The notes: generated by a model from the letters alone, not told the origin. A stretch of 64,000 nt of DNA from Halomarina litorea (GCF_024227715.1 NZ_CP100449.1:62001-126000); one strand, 5' to 3'; shown: positions 40,927 to 48,507, counted from the stretch's first letter. Program-made: numbers and translations.

Positions 40927-42051
40927 TCAGTTCGCGGCGCAGTTGTTCGGGCCGAGTTCGAGTTCCTCGACGTCGTCGCCGGGTTGCTCCTCGCCCCAGT
41001 TGATCTGCTTGATCTCGTTGTAGTTCGCGGGTTCGTCGGCGAGGCTCTCGACGATGGTCTCGACGAACGCCTCCTCGTCGCCGTCCTCGACGTAGCTCAG
41101 CAGTTCGTTCGTCGACTCCGCTTTCAGCTCGCCGAGTTCGGTCGCGAGCGGTCGCACCTCCTCGTCGCTGAAGTGGCCGGGGAGGACGACGGTCCCGTCG
41201 TCGAGGTCGGTGAGTTCATCGAGGCTCTCGAACAGCCGGCTCGCGGCCGTCCGGACGGCGTCCTCGGAACTGTCCTCGAGGTCGGGGCGGCCGACGCTCC
41301 GGAGGAACAGGGTGTCCCCGGAGAGGAGCGCGTCGCCGAACTCGAAGGAGACGCTCCCGGGCGTGTGGCCGGGCGTGTGCCGGACCGTGAGTTCGCGCTC
41401 GCCGACCTCGATGGCGTCGCCGTCGGCGAGTTCGGTCACGCGGTCGAGAGCGGCGACGTCCTCGCCGTGGAGGTAGTAGGGAACGTCGAGTTCGCCTGCG
41501 AGGCGGCGCGCCCCGGAGACGTGGTCGGCGTGCGCGTGGGTGTCTGCGACGCCGACGATTTCGACGTCCCGTTCGTCGGCCGCGCCCAGATAGTGGTCGA
41601 GGTACTGGGAGGGGTCGACGACGACCGCCTCGCCGCTGTCGTGGACGAGATACGAGACGCACCCGGTCCCGGGACGGACGATCTGGACGACGCCGTCGAG
41701 GTCGGTGAGTTCGTACTCGCGGTGGACCCGTCCCCACGAGTTCATCCCGTCGGGGATGGACTTCGCGTCGAAGCCCTGTTCGCGGAGGAACTGGGCGGCG
41801 CGCGCCGACGTGATTCCCCCGACACAGACGACGGCGATCTCCTCGTCCTCGGGGAGTTCGTCGAGGTGGTCTTCCAGCCCCGAGAAGTCGTGGGCGAGCA
41901 GTTCGTCGTAGATGGGGACGTTCTCGCTCTCCGGGATCTGCCACTCCTCGTAGTCGTCCTCGTTGCGCACGTCGAGGACGAACAGGTCCTCGCTGTTCTC
42001 GTCCACGATACGGCGCGCGACTTCGGATGCTTCGATGTCTGTATTGCGCAT
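40927..42051 (-). CDS. Rhodanese-metallo-beta-lactamase fusion, persulfide dioxygenase/transferase type
   Basis: The ATG at 42051 gives 374 residues. An N-terminal rhodanese domain (VLDVRNEDDYEEWQI; Cys76 in VVCVGGITSAR) is followed by an MBL domain with HAHADH (172-177), RHTPGHTPGS and ALLSGDTLF. Such fusions bind a non-heme iron and oxidise or pass on glutathione-like persulfides. The last residues are LELGPNNCAAN; the second fusion in this island ends almost identically, so this Cys tail is conserved. The operator GTATTG-N11-CAATAC overlaps its start codon. Confidence 0.82.
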   Translation of the reverse strand: MRNTDIEASEVARRIVDENSEDLFVLDVRNEDDYEEWQIPESENVPIYDELLAHDFSGLEDHLDELPEDEEIAVVCVGGITSARAAQFLREQGFDAKSIPDGMNSWGRVHREYELTDLDGVVQIVRPGTGCVSYLVHDSGEAVVVDPSQYLDHYLGAADERDVEIVGVADTHAHADHVSGARRLAGELDVPYYLHGEDVAALDRVTELADGDAIEVGERELTVRHTPGHTPGSVSFEFGDALLSGDTLFLRSVGRPDLEDSSEDAVRTAASRLFESLDELTDLDDGTVVLPGHFSDEEVRPLATELGELKAESTNELLSYVEDGDEEAFVETIVESLADEPANYNEIKQINWGEEQPGDDVEELELGPNNCAAN

Positions 42052-42063
42052 TACATACAATAC
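42041..42063. promoter_or_regulatory. Sulfur-island operator 1, GTATTG-N11-CAATAC
   Basis: GTATTG (42041-42046), eleven spacer bases, CAATAC (42058-42063). The perfect inverted arms surround the ATG of the first rhodanese-MBL gene (42049-42051, minus strand), so a bound repressor would block initiation. Confidence 0.65.
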
Positions 42064-42151
42064 AAACTGCCAGAGGGTGATAAATGCGTTGATGAGACGG
42101 TCGACGACTCAGCAGGACGGTCGCGTATATCAGTGCTCGTCTACGTTCGAC

Positions 42152-42556
42152 TCAGCTCTCGGCAGAAGCGGGCGAGTGGAGGTCCTCACCGTACTTGTCC
42201 TCGAACTCGCCGATGAGCTGTCCCATCTTTGCGTACCAGTCGTTGAGCGTCCGCTGCATCTCGCGTGCGACCTCGTCGGCGTCACGAAGCCGGTAGACGT
42301 GGTAGTAGCCGCCGTGGTCGTAGTTCACCTGCTCTTTCTGGACGAAGCCAGCCTGGAGGAGCCGCTGGATACCACGGTAGGCGGTCGTCCGCTCACGGTC
42401 GACCTGTTCGGCGATCTCGTCGACGGTGAGCGGGTCCTGTCGCTCGCTGAGCAGCTGGAATATCTCCCTGTCGAGAGCTTTGAGATCGTGGAAACACTCC
42501 AGCAGGCCCTCGCACTCCATGTCCTTCCGGAGCATCTCGTTCATCGAGTCGGCCAT
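42152..42556 (-). CDS. Winged-helix regulator with C-x5-C pair, candidate sulfur sensor
   Basis: The ATG at 42556 gives 134 residues. The N-terminus has Cys15 and Cys21 (MECEGLLECFHDLKAL), then a TrmB/MarR-like winged helix (REIFQLLSERQDPLTVDEIA, QVDRERTTAYRGIQRLLQAG) and a wing GYYHVYRLRDADE, ending in a helix that could dimerise. It lies between the first rhodanese-MBL gene and the TauE gene, inside the sulfur island. An operator half-site is just upstream. I infer a persulfide- or thiol-responsive repressor of the island; no other local regulator fits as well. Confidence 0.72.
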   Translation of the reverse strand: MADSMNEMLRKDMECEGLLECFHDLKALDREIFQLLSERQDPLTVDEIAEQVDRERTTAYRGIQRLLQAGFVQKEQVNYDHGGYYHVYRLRDADEVAREMQRTLNDWYAKMGQLIGEFEDKYGEDLHSPASAES

Positions 42557-42590
42557 GAGTGGTGGAACGTAGGGAGCGAGTGGCCAAAAG

Positions 42591-42613
42591 ACTTTGTAAG
42601 CTCGATACAATAC
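42591..42613. promoter_or_regulatory. Sulfur-island operator 2 (one strong arm)
   Basis: CAATAC (42608-42613, within ATACAATACTGG) with a weak partner ACTTTG eleven bases away (42591-42596). It lies 35-57 bases before the regulator start at 42556, as expected for autoregulation. Confidence 0.45.
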
Positions 42614-42622
42614 TGGCCCGAG

Positions 42623-43618
42623 CTACGACGTGGTGAGCCGACACCACGTCCCGCTCTGGTCGTCCCGGAGCTGGCAGATCGCGGCGAGGACGACGGCGCT
42701 ACTCACCAGCAGCGCCGCCCCGAAGATGAGCACCGTACTCAGCGTGTCGAGGAGTTCGATACCGTAGACCGTTCCGAGCCTGTTGGCGGCGACGGCGGCG
42801 CTCCCCGCGAGGAGCATGGCGGCGAAGTACCCCTTGATGTCGGCCTCGTCGACGAGGTTCGTCGCTCCCGCCCCGATCCGTGCCCCGAGCGCACTCCCGA
42901 GGAGCAGGAACCCGACGACGGGGAGCGCGACCGCCCCGGACTGCGCGTACGTGAACGCGCCGAACGCGCCGGAGATAGTGATCTGGAGGATGTCCGTCCC
43001 GACGGCGATCGCGGCCGGGACACCGAGCCCGTACATCATCGCCGGCATCAGGAGGAAGCCGCCACCGACGCCCAGGAACCCCGAGAGGACGCCGATGACG
43101 AGTCCGATGGCGAAGACGATACTCCCCGAGACGCGGACGCCCCCGCGCAGCGTCACCATCGGTGGGATGTGGATGGCCTGGACGCGGTCGGCGAGGCCGC
43201 CGCCGTCCGACGTGCCGCCGTCCGAGCGGGCGTCGTGGAGTGTGAACAGGCCGACGGCACCGAGCAGGCCGACGTACGCGACGTTGATGACAAGGTCCGC
43301 CATCCCGCTCGCGTCGAGGAGGAAGACGACGCTCTTCCCGCCCTCGATGCCGAGGGTCATGGCCGCGGTCATGATGGTCGCGAGTTTGTAGTCGACCTGC
43401 CCGTGCTCGCGGTGACGGAGCGCGCCGATGACGCTCGTCCCGAAGACGAACGCGAGGCCACTCCCGACGGCGACCGTCGAGGGGTAGCCCATGACGAGCA
43501 GCGCCGGCGTCACGAGGAACGACCCTCCCATCCCGAAGAACCCGAACAGCGTCCCGATGAGCAGTCCGAATCCGACGAACGTCGCGACCAGCAGCAGACT
43601 CATCCCGAGGAGTTCCAC
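42623..43618 (-). CDS. TauE/SafE-family sulfite or organosulfur exporter
   Basis: The GTG at 43618 gives 331 residues with about eight helices. The duplicated glycine-rich segments are typical: IGTLFGFFGMGGSFLVTPAL in the first half and VIGVLSGFLGVGGGFLLMPA in the second. Family members move sulfite, sulfoacetate or other sulfur anions out of the cell. It starts two bases after the stop of the 49-residue membrane protein and shares its operator. Export of sulfite produced by the persulfide dioxygenase-like enzymes is the simplest reading. Confidence 0.82.
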   Translation of the reverse strand: MELLGMSLLLVATFVGFGLLIGTLFGFFGMGGSFLVTPALLVMGYPSTVAVGSGLAFVFGTSVIGALRHREHGQVDYKLATIMTAAMTLGIEGGKSVVFLLDASGMADLVINVAYVGLLGAVGLFTLHDARSDGGTSDGGGLADRVQAIHIPPMVTLRGGVRVSGSIVFAIGLVIGVLSGFLGVGGGFLLMPAMMYGLGVPAAIAVGTDILQITISGAFGAFTYAQSGAVALPVVGFLLLGSALGARIGAGATNLVDEADIKGYFAAMLLAGSAAVAANRLGTVYGIELLDTLSTVLIFGAALLVSSAVVLAAICQLRDDQSGTWCRLTTS

Positions 43619-43620
43619 CC

Positions 43621-43770
43621 TCAGTCACCTCCGACCGCGTCGAGGACCGTGCCCCTGACGAGACCGCCGAGGACGCCGTACCCGACGTACAGCACTAACG
43701 CCTCCCCGAGGACGAGACCGACTGTCGTCACCGCACCTGTCGACCCGCTCAAGACTCCGATTACGGACAT
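43621..43770 (-). CDS. 49-residue single-helix membrane protein (DUF7512-like)
   Basis: The ATG at 43770 gives MSVIGVLSGSTGAVTTVGLV with the helix LVLGEALVLYVGYGVLGGLV, ending TVLDAVGGD. It is too short for most gene finders. I recall haloarchaeal one-helix proteins of this kind (DUF7512) beside TauE and YeeE genes. Two bases separate its stop from the TauE start, so it is probably a small subunit or stabiliser of the exporter. The operator with split arms lies 18-50 bases upstream. Confidence 0.7.
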   Translation of the reverse strand: MSVIGVLSGSTGAVTTVGLVLGEALVLYVGYGVLGGLVRGTVLDAVGGD

Positions 43771-43787
43771 ATTACGTGTTTCCTGTC

Positions 43788-43820
43788 GTATTGTTTGGAA
43801 CGTCGTTTACTGCACAATAC
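43788..43820. promoter_or_regulatory. Sulfur-island operator 3, arms one helical turn further apart
   Basis: GTATTG (43788-43793) and CAATAC (43815-43820) are inverted arms with a 21-base spacer, ten bases (one helical turn) more than the N11 sites. They precede the DUF7512-like/TauE unit starting at 43770. Confidence 0.5.
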
Positions 43821-43863
43821 AGCTCGCGAACACCGACCAGCGATGGGGTGAGAACCACGGTCG

Positions 43864-44343
43864 TCAGTCGGTGGGGACGGTGTCCGAGGTGTCGGCGTCG
43901 TCGGCGCGGTACGACCGGACGTACCCCTGCGCGTACGCACCGAGGAACATCCCGAGGACCGCCCACAGGATGGGGAGATTCCCGATGCCGACGCTCGCGT
44001 ACGCCGCACCGGGACAGATTCCCGAGATGCCCCACCCGACACCGAAGATGGCACCGCCAGCGAGGACGTTGCGGTTCATCGACTTCAGCCGACGGGTGTA
44101 CGCCCGCCCGGTGAGCGGTGCGCGGTCGAGGAAGCGCGTGGCGACGAAGAACACCACCCCAGAGACGACCGCGGCCCCGCCCATCACGAACAGCAGGCCG
44201 AGGTCATCGAACTGGAGGAAGTCCAGGACGATCTCGGGTTTCGCCATCCCGCTGAGCGCGAGGCCGAACCCGAACACCATCCCCCCGAGGAGTATCAGGA
44301 GGGTGACCCCGAGGCTCCGGTCCTCGTTGGTCGCGGCGCTCAC
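43864..44343 (-). CDS. YeeE/YedE-type sulfur transporter, second half subunit
   Basis: The GTG at 44343 (VSAATNEDRS) gives 159 residues with four helices, including VFGFGLALSGMAKPEIVLDF and VGWGISGICPGAAYASVGIG, whose Cys matches the conserved site in the channel of the second half of YeeE/YedE (Sulf_transp). The gene overlaps the first-half gene by four bases. In single-chain relatives both halves are fused and import thiosulfate; split pairs are known as PmpA/PmpB-like proteins. The C-terminus is acidic. Confidence 0.8.
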   Translation of the reverse strand: MSAATNEDRSLGVTLLILLGGMVFGFGLALSGMAKPEIVLDFLQFDDLGLLFVMGGAAVVSGVVFFVATRFLDRAPLTGRAYTRRLKSMNRNVLAGGAIFGVGWGISGICPGAAYASVGIGNLPILWAVLGMFLGAYAQGYVRSYRADDADTSDTVPTD

Positions 44344-44837
44344 GGCGACACCCCCAGGGCGGCGACGATCTGAGCCGTCCCGATGGCGAAGGCCATGAAC
44401 GTCGCGACGTTCACCAGCGAGGTCTGCGAGAGCGACCCGACCCCACAGACGCCGTGGCCGGAGGTACAGCCCTTCCCGAGGCGCGTCCCGACGCCGACGA
44501 GGAACCCGCCACCGAGCAGTCGCCACGGCTGGACCGCGGTCGTCCACCCGAACTCGCCGAACGCGAGGGCGTACACCGCCGCTCCGCCGACGATACCGAG
44601 CGTGAACACGACGCGCCAGTCGCGCGAGGCCAGGTACTTCGTCCGGTTGAACCGGGGGACGTCCGAGACGTACGACAGCGTCGACTCGAGGAACGTGCTG
44701 GCGCCCGCGATGATGCCTGTCCCGAGGTAGATCGTCGCGACGCCCAGGCCGATGAGCAGGCCACCGGCGGCGTACTGAGCGATACCGCGCGGGAACAGTT
44801 CCGCGAACGCGACCAGGGGGAGTGTGGTTGTGATCAT
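44340..44837 (-). CDS. YeeE/YedE-type sulfur transporter, first half subunit
   Basis: The 165-residue protein has five helices and the signature GVGTRLGKGCTSGHGVCGVG, with the Cys pair that relays thiosulfate or sulfane sulfur in YeeE. It starts 22 bases after the stop of the second rhodanese-MBL gene and overlaps its partner subunit, so imported sulfur would meet the rhodanese directly. The pair together forms one transporter. No separate operator is seen, consistent with read-through from 46.1 kb. Confidence 0.82.
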   Translation of the reverse strand: MITTTLPLVAFAELFPRGIAQYAAGGLLIGLGVATIYLGTGIIAGASTFLESTLSYVSDVPRFNRTKYLASRDWRVVFTLGIVGGAAVYALAFGEFGWTTAVQPWRLLGGGFLVGVGTRLGKGCTSGHGVCGVGSLSQTSLVNVATFMAFAIGTAQIVAALGVSP

Positions 44838-44859
44838 TGTCTCGTGTGGGGTCGCGTTC

Positions 44860-46050
44860 TCAGTCGCTCGTCATCGCGTCGCTGCTGGCGGCGCAGTTGT
44901 TCGGGCCGAGTTCGAGTTCGAACGCCTCCTCGTCGTCGGTCGCCCGCTGGCCGAGGTTCGTTCCGATGATCTCCTCGTAGTTCGCCGGGCGTGGCGGCAT
45001 GTCCGAGCGGATGAACTCGACAAACGCCTCGCGGTCCATCGACAGGGCGTCCATCTCACGTTTCAGGTCGCCGAGCCTGGTGACGTAGGTTCCGTCGTCG
45101 CGCGGTGTCGCGCAGTCGCTGAAGTGGGCTGGCGCGACGAGGACGTCGTCGCCGAGCGGCAGAATCGTCGACTGGAGCGTCTCGTGGAGTTCGGCGGCGG
45201 CCTCGCGTGCTTCCTCGTCGTCGGCCCCTTCGAGGTCCGGCCGGGCGACGCTCTCGGTGAACAGGCCGTCTCCACTGAGGAGGACGGCGTCGTCGACGAG
45301 GTACGACGTCATGCCAGAGGTGTGGCCGGGCGTGTGAAGGACGTCGACGTCGATGTCGCCGACGGTGAGCGTGTCGCCGTCACCGACCGTCTCGTAGTCG
45401 ACGTCGTACTCGACGCCGCGATCGACCGCCGGTTCAGGGAGGACGACCTGCGCGCCAGTCTGGGCGGCGAGTTCGCGGACGCCGCTGACGTGGTCGGCGT
45501 GGACGTGCGTATCGATGGCGTACGTGATGTCGACACCCATCGCCCGTGCGTCCTGTACGTAGTCGTCGACGAACGCCCGGAGCGGGTCGACGACCGCGGC
45601 CTCCCCGTCGCTGACGACCATGTAGGCCATGCAGCCGCTGGAGGGGCGCTGGTACTGTGCGACGGTCGCGTCCGTGTCGGCGTCGAGTTCGCGGTACTCG
45701 TAGATACCCGCCCAGCCGTTCATCCCGCGTTCGAGGTTGACGGCGTCGACTCCTTCGTCGAGGAGCTGGCCAGCGACGTACTCGCTGGAACCACCCTTCG
45801 CGCAGACGACGACCGTCGGGTCGCCTGCCGGGATACGTTCGAGGTGGTTCTCGCTCACACCGTCGAGCAGTTCGAAGTACGGGACGTTGGCGACCTCGGC
45901 ACTCTCGCCGTCGATGCGCCACTCCTCGTACTCGCTCTCTGCACGCACGTCGAGTATCGTCACCGGCCGACCGTCGTCGATGCGCTGTTTGAGCGCTTCG
46001 GGGGCGATCGACTCGACGTCCGCATCCGGTTCGGGAAATCCGTCGTCCAT
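44860..46050 (-). CDS. Second rhodanese-metallo-beta-lactamase fusion
   Basis: The 396-residue protein begins MDDGFPEPDADVESIAPEAL. The rhodanese domain has ILDVRAESEYEEWRI and Cys83 (VVVCAKGGSSEYVA); the MBL domain has THVHADHVSG (181-190), LHTPGHTSGM and VLLSGDGLF. The tail FELELGPNNCAASSD repeats the conserved Cys motif of the first fusion. Sequence identity between the two is moderate, so this is an old duplication with separate roles. It heads an operon with the two YeeE/YedE subunits. Confidence 0.82.
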   Translation of the reverse strand: MDDGFPEPDADVESIAPEALKQRIDDGRPVTILDVRAESEYEEWRIDGESAEVANVPYFELLDGVSENHLERIPAGDPTVVVCAKGGSSEYVAGQLLDEGVDAVNLERGMNGWAGIYEYRELDADTDATVAQYQRPSSGCMAYMVVSDGEAAVVDPLRAFVDDYVQDARAMGVDITYAIDTHVHADHVSGVRELAAQTGAQVVLPEPAVDRGVEYDVDYETVGDGDTLTVGDIDVDVLHTPGHTSGMTSYLVDDAVLLSGDGLFTESVARPDLEGADDEEAREAAAELHETLQSTILPLGDDVLVAPAHFSDCATPRDDGTYVTRLGDLKREMDALSMDREAFVEFIRSDMPPRPANYEEIIGTNLGQRATDDEEAFELELGPNNCAASSDAMTSD

Positions 46051-46094
46051 CTGTACCCGTTCGTACCGCCCCGCGACTCAAAAGGGTTTCTATG

Positions 46095-46117
46095 CTATTG
46101 CACAGTTCACACAATCA
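46095..46117. promoter_or_regulatory. Sulfur-island operator 4 (imperfect)
   Basis: CTATTG (46095-46100), eleven bases, CAATCA (46112-46117): the same geometry as operator 1 with one mismatch in each arm core. It lies 45-67 bases before the second rhodanese-MBL start at 46050. Confidence 0.5.
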
Positions 46118-46239
46118 TCCTAGGCCATTCTGAGACTGTAAGCGGCCGAAGCGTTGCGAGAGAGCTGCTGAAGCATCACTGCGGGACAGAGAAGTTCGAG
46201 CATTGCCCAATAATCAACACACTTTTCAATGACGGGGCA

Positions 46240-46262
46240 GTATTGTCTGCTAAGCCCAATAC
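46240..46262. promoter_or_regulatory. Sulfur-island operator 5, GTATTG-N11-CAATAC
   Basis: Perfect arms GTATTG (46240-46245) and CAATAC (46257-46262) with an 11-base spacer, ending 18 bases before the TusA ATG at 46281. Together with operator 4 it occupies the divergent promoter region between the two operons. Confidence 0.65.
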
Positions 46263-46280
46263 GGAATGGGCCGAGCCACA

Positions 46281-46526
46281 ATGAGTTCGGAATACACAGT
46301 CACAGAGACGCTCGACGTGAAAGGTGAATCGTGTCCGATGCCGGTCGTGAAGACGAAAGGCGCAATCGACGGCCTGAGTCGGGGTGACGTACTGCAGGTG
46401 CTCGCTACCGACTCCGGTAGTGTGAGCGACATCGCGGGGTGGGCGGAGACGACGAACGGCGTCGAACTTCTCGACCAGGGAGAGGACGGCGACGTGTTCG
46501 AACACTACGTACGCAAGACGGAGTAA
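46281..46526 (+). CDS. tusA: TusA-family sulfur carrier protein
   Basis: The 81-residue protein (MSSEYTVTETLDVKGESCPM) has the TusA motif C-P-M-P with the persulfide-carrying Cys18, followed by VVKTKGAIDGLSRGDVLQVL. TusA-type proteins pass sulfane sulfur between rhodaneses, DsrE-like proteins and biosynthetic or oxidative enzymes. It leads an operon with DsrE-like and DUF302 genes and starts just after operator 5. Confidence 0.9.
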   Translation: MSSEYTVTETLDVKGESCPMPVVKTKGAIDGLSRGDVLQVLATDSGSVSDIAGWAETTNGVELLDQGEDGDVFEHYVRKTE

Positions 46527-46528
46527 CG

Positions 46529-47137
46529 ATGAGCATGGACACACCCGACGGTTCGGAGACGGAGACGCCGGTCGACTCGAGTGAGGACCCCGAAGACCTG
46601 ACGACGGCCGAACTCGCCGCCGAGGTCGAAACACTCCGCGAGGAGATGACCGACCTCAGAGCGGAGGTGAGCGACGACCAGCAGTCGATGGTCATCGTCG
46701 CGACGAAGGGGAGCCTCGACATGGCGTACCCGCCGCTCATCCTCGCGTCGACGGCGGCCGCGTTCGGCTGGGACGTCACCGTGTTCCACACCTTCTGGGG
46801 ACTCGACATCCTCCACGAGGAGAAGTCGAAGGAGCTCAAGCTCTCGGCGGTCGGCAACCCGAGCATGCCGATGCCGAACGCGCTGGCAGCGCTGCCGGGA
46901 ATGGACTCGGTGGCAACGCGCATGATGAACCGGAAGATCGCCGACAACAACACCGCGACCATCGAGGAACTCGTCGACGTGTCGCTCGACCAGGGGGTCG
47001 ACCTCCAGGCCTGCCAGATGACCATCGAATTGATGGACTACGACGAGGCCGACTTCTACGACGGGGTCACGACCGGCGTCGGCGCGGCCACGGCGCTCCA
47101 GCGGATGGCGGATGCCGACATCCAGTTGCTGGTCTGA
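46529..47137 (+). CDS. DsrE/DsrF-like (DsrE2) sulfur-transfer protein
   Basis: The 202-residue protein has an acidic N-terminal coiled segment (AELAAEVETLREEMTDLRAE) and a DsrE2-type domain: MVIVATKGSLDMAYPPLILA, WDVTVFHTFWGLDILHEEKS and, late, VDLQACQMTIELMDYDEADF with the candidate persulfide Cys. DsrE2 proteins work with TusA and rhodanese in sulfane-sulfur relay. The start lies two bases after the tusA stop, a strong operon sign. Confidence 0.85.
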   Translation: MSMDTPDGSETETPVDSSEDPEDLTTAELAAEVETLREEMTDLRAEVSDDQQSMVIVATKGSLDMAYPPLILASTAAAFGWDVTVFHTFWGLDILHEEKSKELKLSAVGNPSMPMPNALAALPGMDSVATRMMNRKIADNNTATIEELVDVSLDQGVDLQACQMTIELMDYDEADFYDGVTTGVGAATALQRMADADIQLLV

Positions 47138-47190
47138 GCGTCACTGCTCGCAGAATTAGGATCACATCGAACGAACCACACAATCCCACA

Positions 47191-47577
47191 ATGAGCTACA
47201 CAACACAGAAAGAGACGAGCGGACCGTTCGACAACGTCGTCGAGCAGACGATCGCTGCACTCGAAGACGAAGGGTTCGGGGTGCTGTGCGACATCGACGT
47301 GCAGGCGACGTTCGCGAAGAAACTCGACGAGGAGTTCCGCCAGTACCGGATCCTCGGTGCGTGCAACCCGCAACTCGCACGCGAGGGGCTCGAAGCGGAG
47401 ATCGAACTCGGTGCGCTCCTCCCGTGTAACGTCATCGTGTACGAGGAGGACGACGGGACCGTCGTGGTGAGTGCGGTCGACCCGGGCCAACTCGTCGGAC
47501 TCACCGACAACCCTGCCCTAGATACCATCGCCGGCGACGTCTCGGAACGGTTCCAGCGCGTCCTCGAATCGCTGTGA
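47191..47577 (+). CDS. DUF302-family protein
   Basis: The 128-residue protein has the DUF302 outline: DNVVEQTIAALEDEGFGVLC near the N-terminus, EEFRQYRILGACNPQLAREG and LGALLPCNVIVYEEDDGTVV. Three cysteines are conserved-looking (VLCDI, GACNP, LPCNV). DUF302 proteins often sit with sulfur or thiol genes, but their activity is unknown. It is the third gene of the tusA operon, 53 bases after the DsrE-like gene. Confidence 0.85.
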   Translation: MSYTTQKETSGPFDNVVEQTIAALEDEGFGVLCDIDVQATFAKKLDEEFRQYRILGACNPQLAREGLEAEIELGALLPCNVIVYEEDDGTVVVSAVDPGQLVGLTDNPALDTIAGDVSERFQRVLESL

Positions 47578-47733
47578 ACCACGTCTACCGGAGAGCACCC
47601 CGGGGCCGTTCACAGTGACCGAGCACCCGCTGGATTCGTTCGGGACGGAGAACGCGAAACGGAGCCGACGATGGGACGGTTCCCGTCCGGATACGGAGGA
47701 CAAGCGCCACCTGTCGACAGAACGACGACTACC

Positions 47734-48507
47734 ATGAGCGAACGACGAACGAACTCGACGAGTGACGGACAGTCCGACCCCGAGCCCCCTGGAACCGACT
47801 GCGACGAGTCGTTCGACGCGGTAAGCGAGGAGGCCCGGACCATGGGCCGGGGGTTCTTCGAGGAGTCGAGTTCCCCCGGGTCGGCGATGGCACACCTCTA
47901 CCGCGGGGAGATCCACCGGATGAAGCTCTGGCGCGAGCGCCTCGACCGGACCTCCAACTGGGCGGTGACGCTCATCGCGGCCATCCTCACCTACGCGTTC
48001 TCCAGTGCCAACCGCCCCCACTACGTCATCCTCGTCGGCGTCGTGATGGTGACGGTGTTCCTCGTCATCGAGGCCCGTCGGTATCGCGGGTACGACATGT
48101 GGCGCTCTCGCGTCCGGATCCTCCAGCGCAACGTGTTCGCGTACTCGCTGGACCCGTCGCAGGGAATCGAGGACCCCGACTGGCGGCCGCGCCTCTCCCG
48201 GGACTACCGCGAACCCCGAACGAAGATCTCCTACGAGGAGGCGATCGCCCACCGCCTTCGCCGGGTGTACCTCCCCCTGTTCACGGTACTGCTCGGCGCG
48301 TGGTTGTTCCGCATCCTCGTCACGCCCGAGAGCGGGGGGACGTGGCCCGAGAGCGCCGCCGTCGGTGCGCTCCCGGGGACCCTCACGATGGGCCTCGTCG
48401 GCGCGTTCTACCTCGTGCTCGTCGGTATCACGTTCCGCCCGCGTGTCTGGCAGGCGACCGGCGAACTCCGGCGGAGTGAGGTCGGTGCGTGGGACGATAT
48501 CAAGTGA
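47734..48507 (+). CDS. DUF2270-type membrane protein
   Basis: ATG at 47734 (MSERRTNSTSDG) gives 257 residues. After an acidic disordered N-terminus come MAHLYRGEIHRMKLWRERLD, a helix pair (WAVTLIAAILTYAFSS, VILVGVVMVTVFLVIEARRY), a basic loop (WRSRVRILQRNVFAYSLDP) and two late helices. This pattern matches DUF2270, haloarchaeal and bacterial proteins of unknown role. It does not carry the sulfur-island operator and is probably outside the regulon. Confidence 0.75.
   Translation: MSERRTNSTSDGQSDPEPPGTDCDESFDAVSEEARTMGRGFFEESSSPGSAMAHLYRGEIHRMKLWRERLDRTSNWAVTLIAAILTYAFSSANRPHYVILVGVVMVTVFLVIEARRYRGYDMWRSRVRILQRNVFAYSLDPSQGIEDPDWRPRLSRDYREPRTKISYEEAIAHRLRRVYLPLFTVLLGAWLFRILVTPESGGTWPESAAVGALPGTLTMGLVGAFYLVLVGITFRPRVWQATGELRRSEVGAWDDIK

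Noticed and set aside
39190-42216. Very long open frame (over 1000 codons) on the + strand
   Set aside because: It lies antisense to the M20, MFS and rhodanese-MBL genes. High GC content removes stops in this frame; composition (Arg/Gly/Asp/Val runs) is that of a shadow and no domain is seen.
41963-46284. Two long + strand frames across the sulfur island
   Set aside because: They are shadows of the minus-strand TauE, YeeE and rhodanese-MBL genes; no recognisable motif.
47578-47733. Possible sixth sulfur operator before DUF2270 or metY
   Set aside because: No GTATTG or CAATAC arms were found in either upstream region, so these genes were left out of the inferred regulon.
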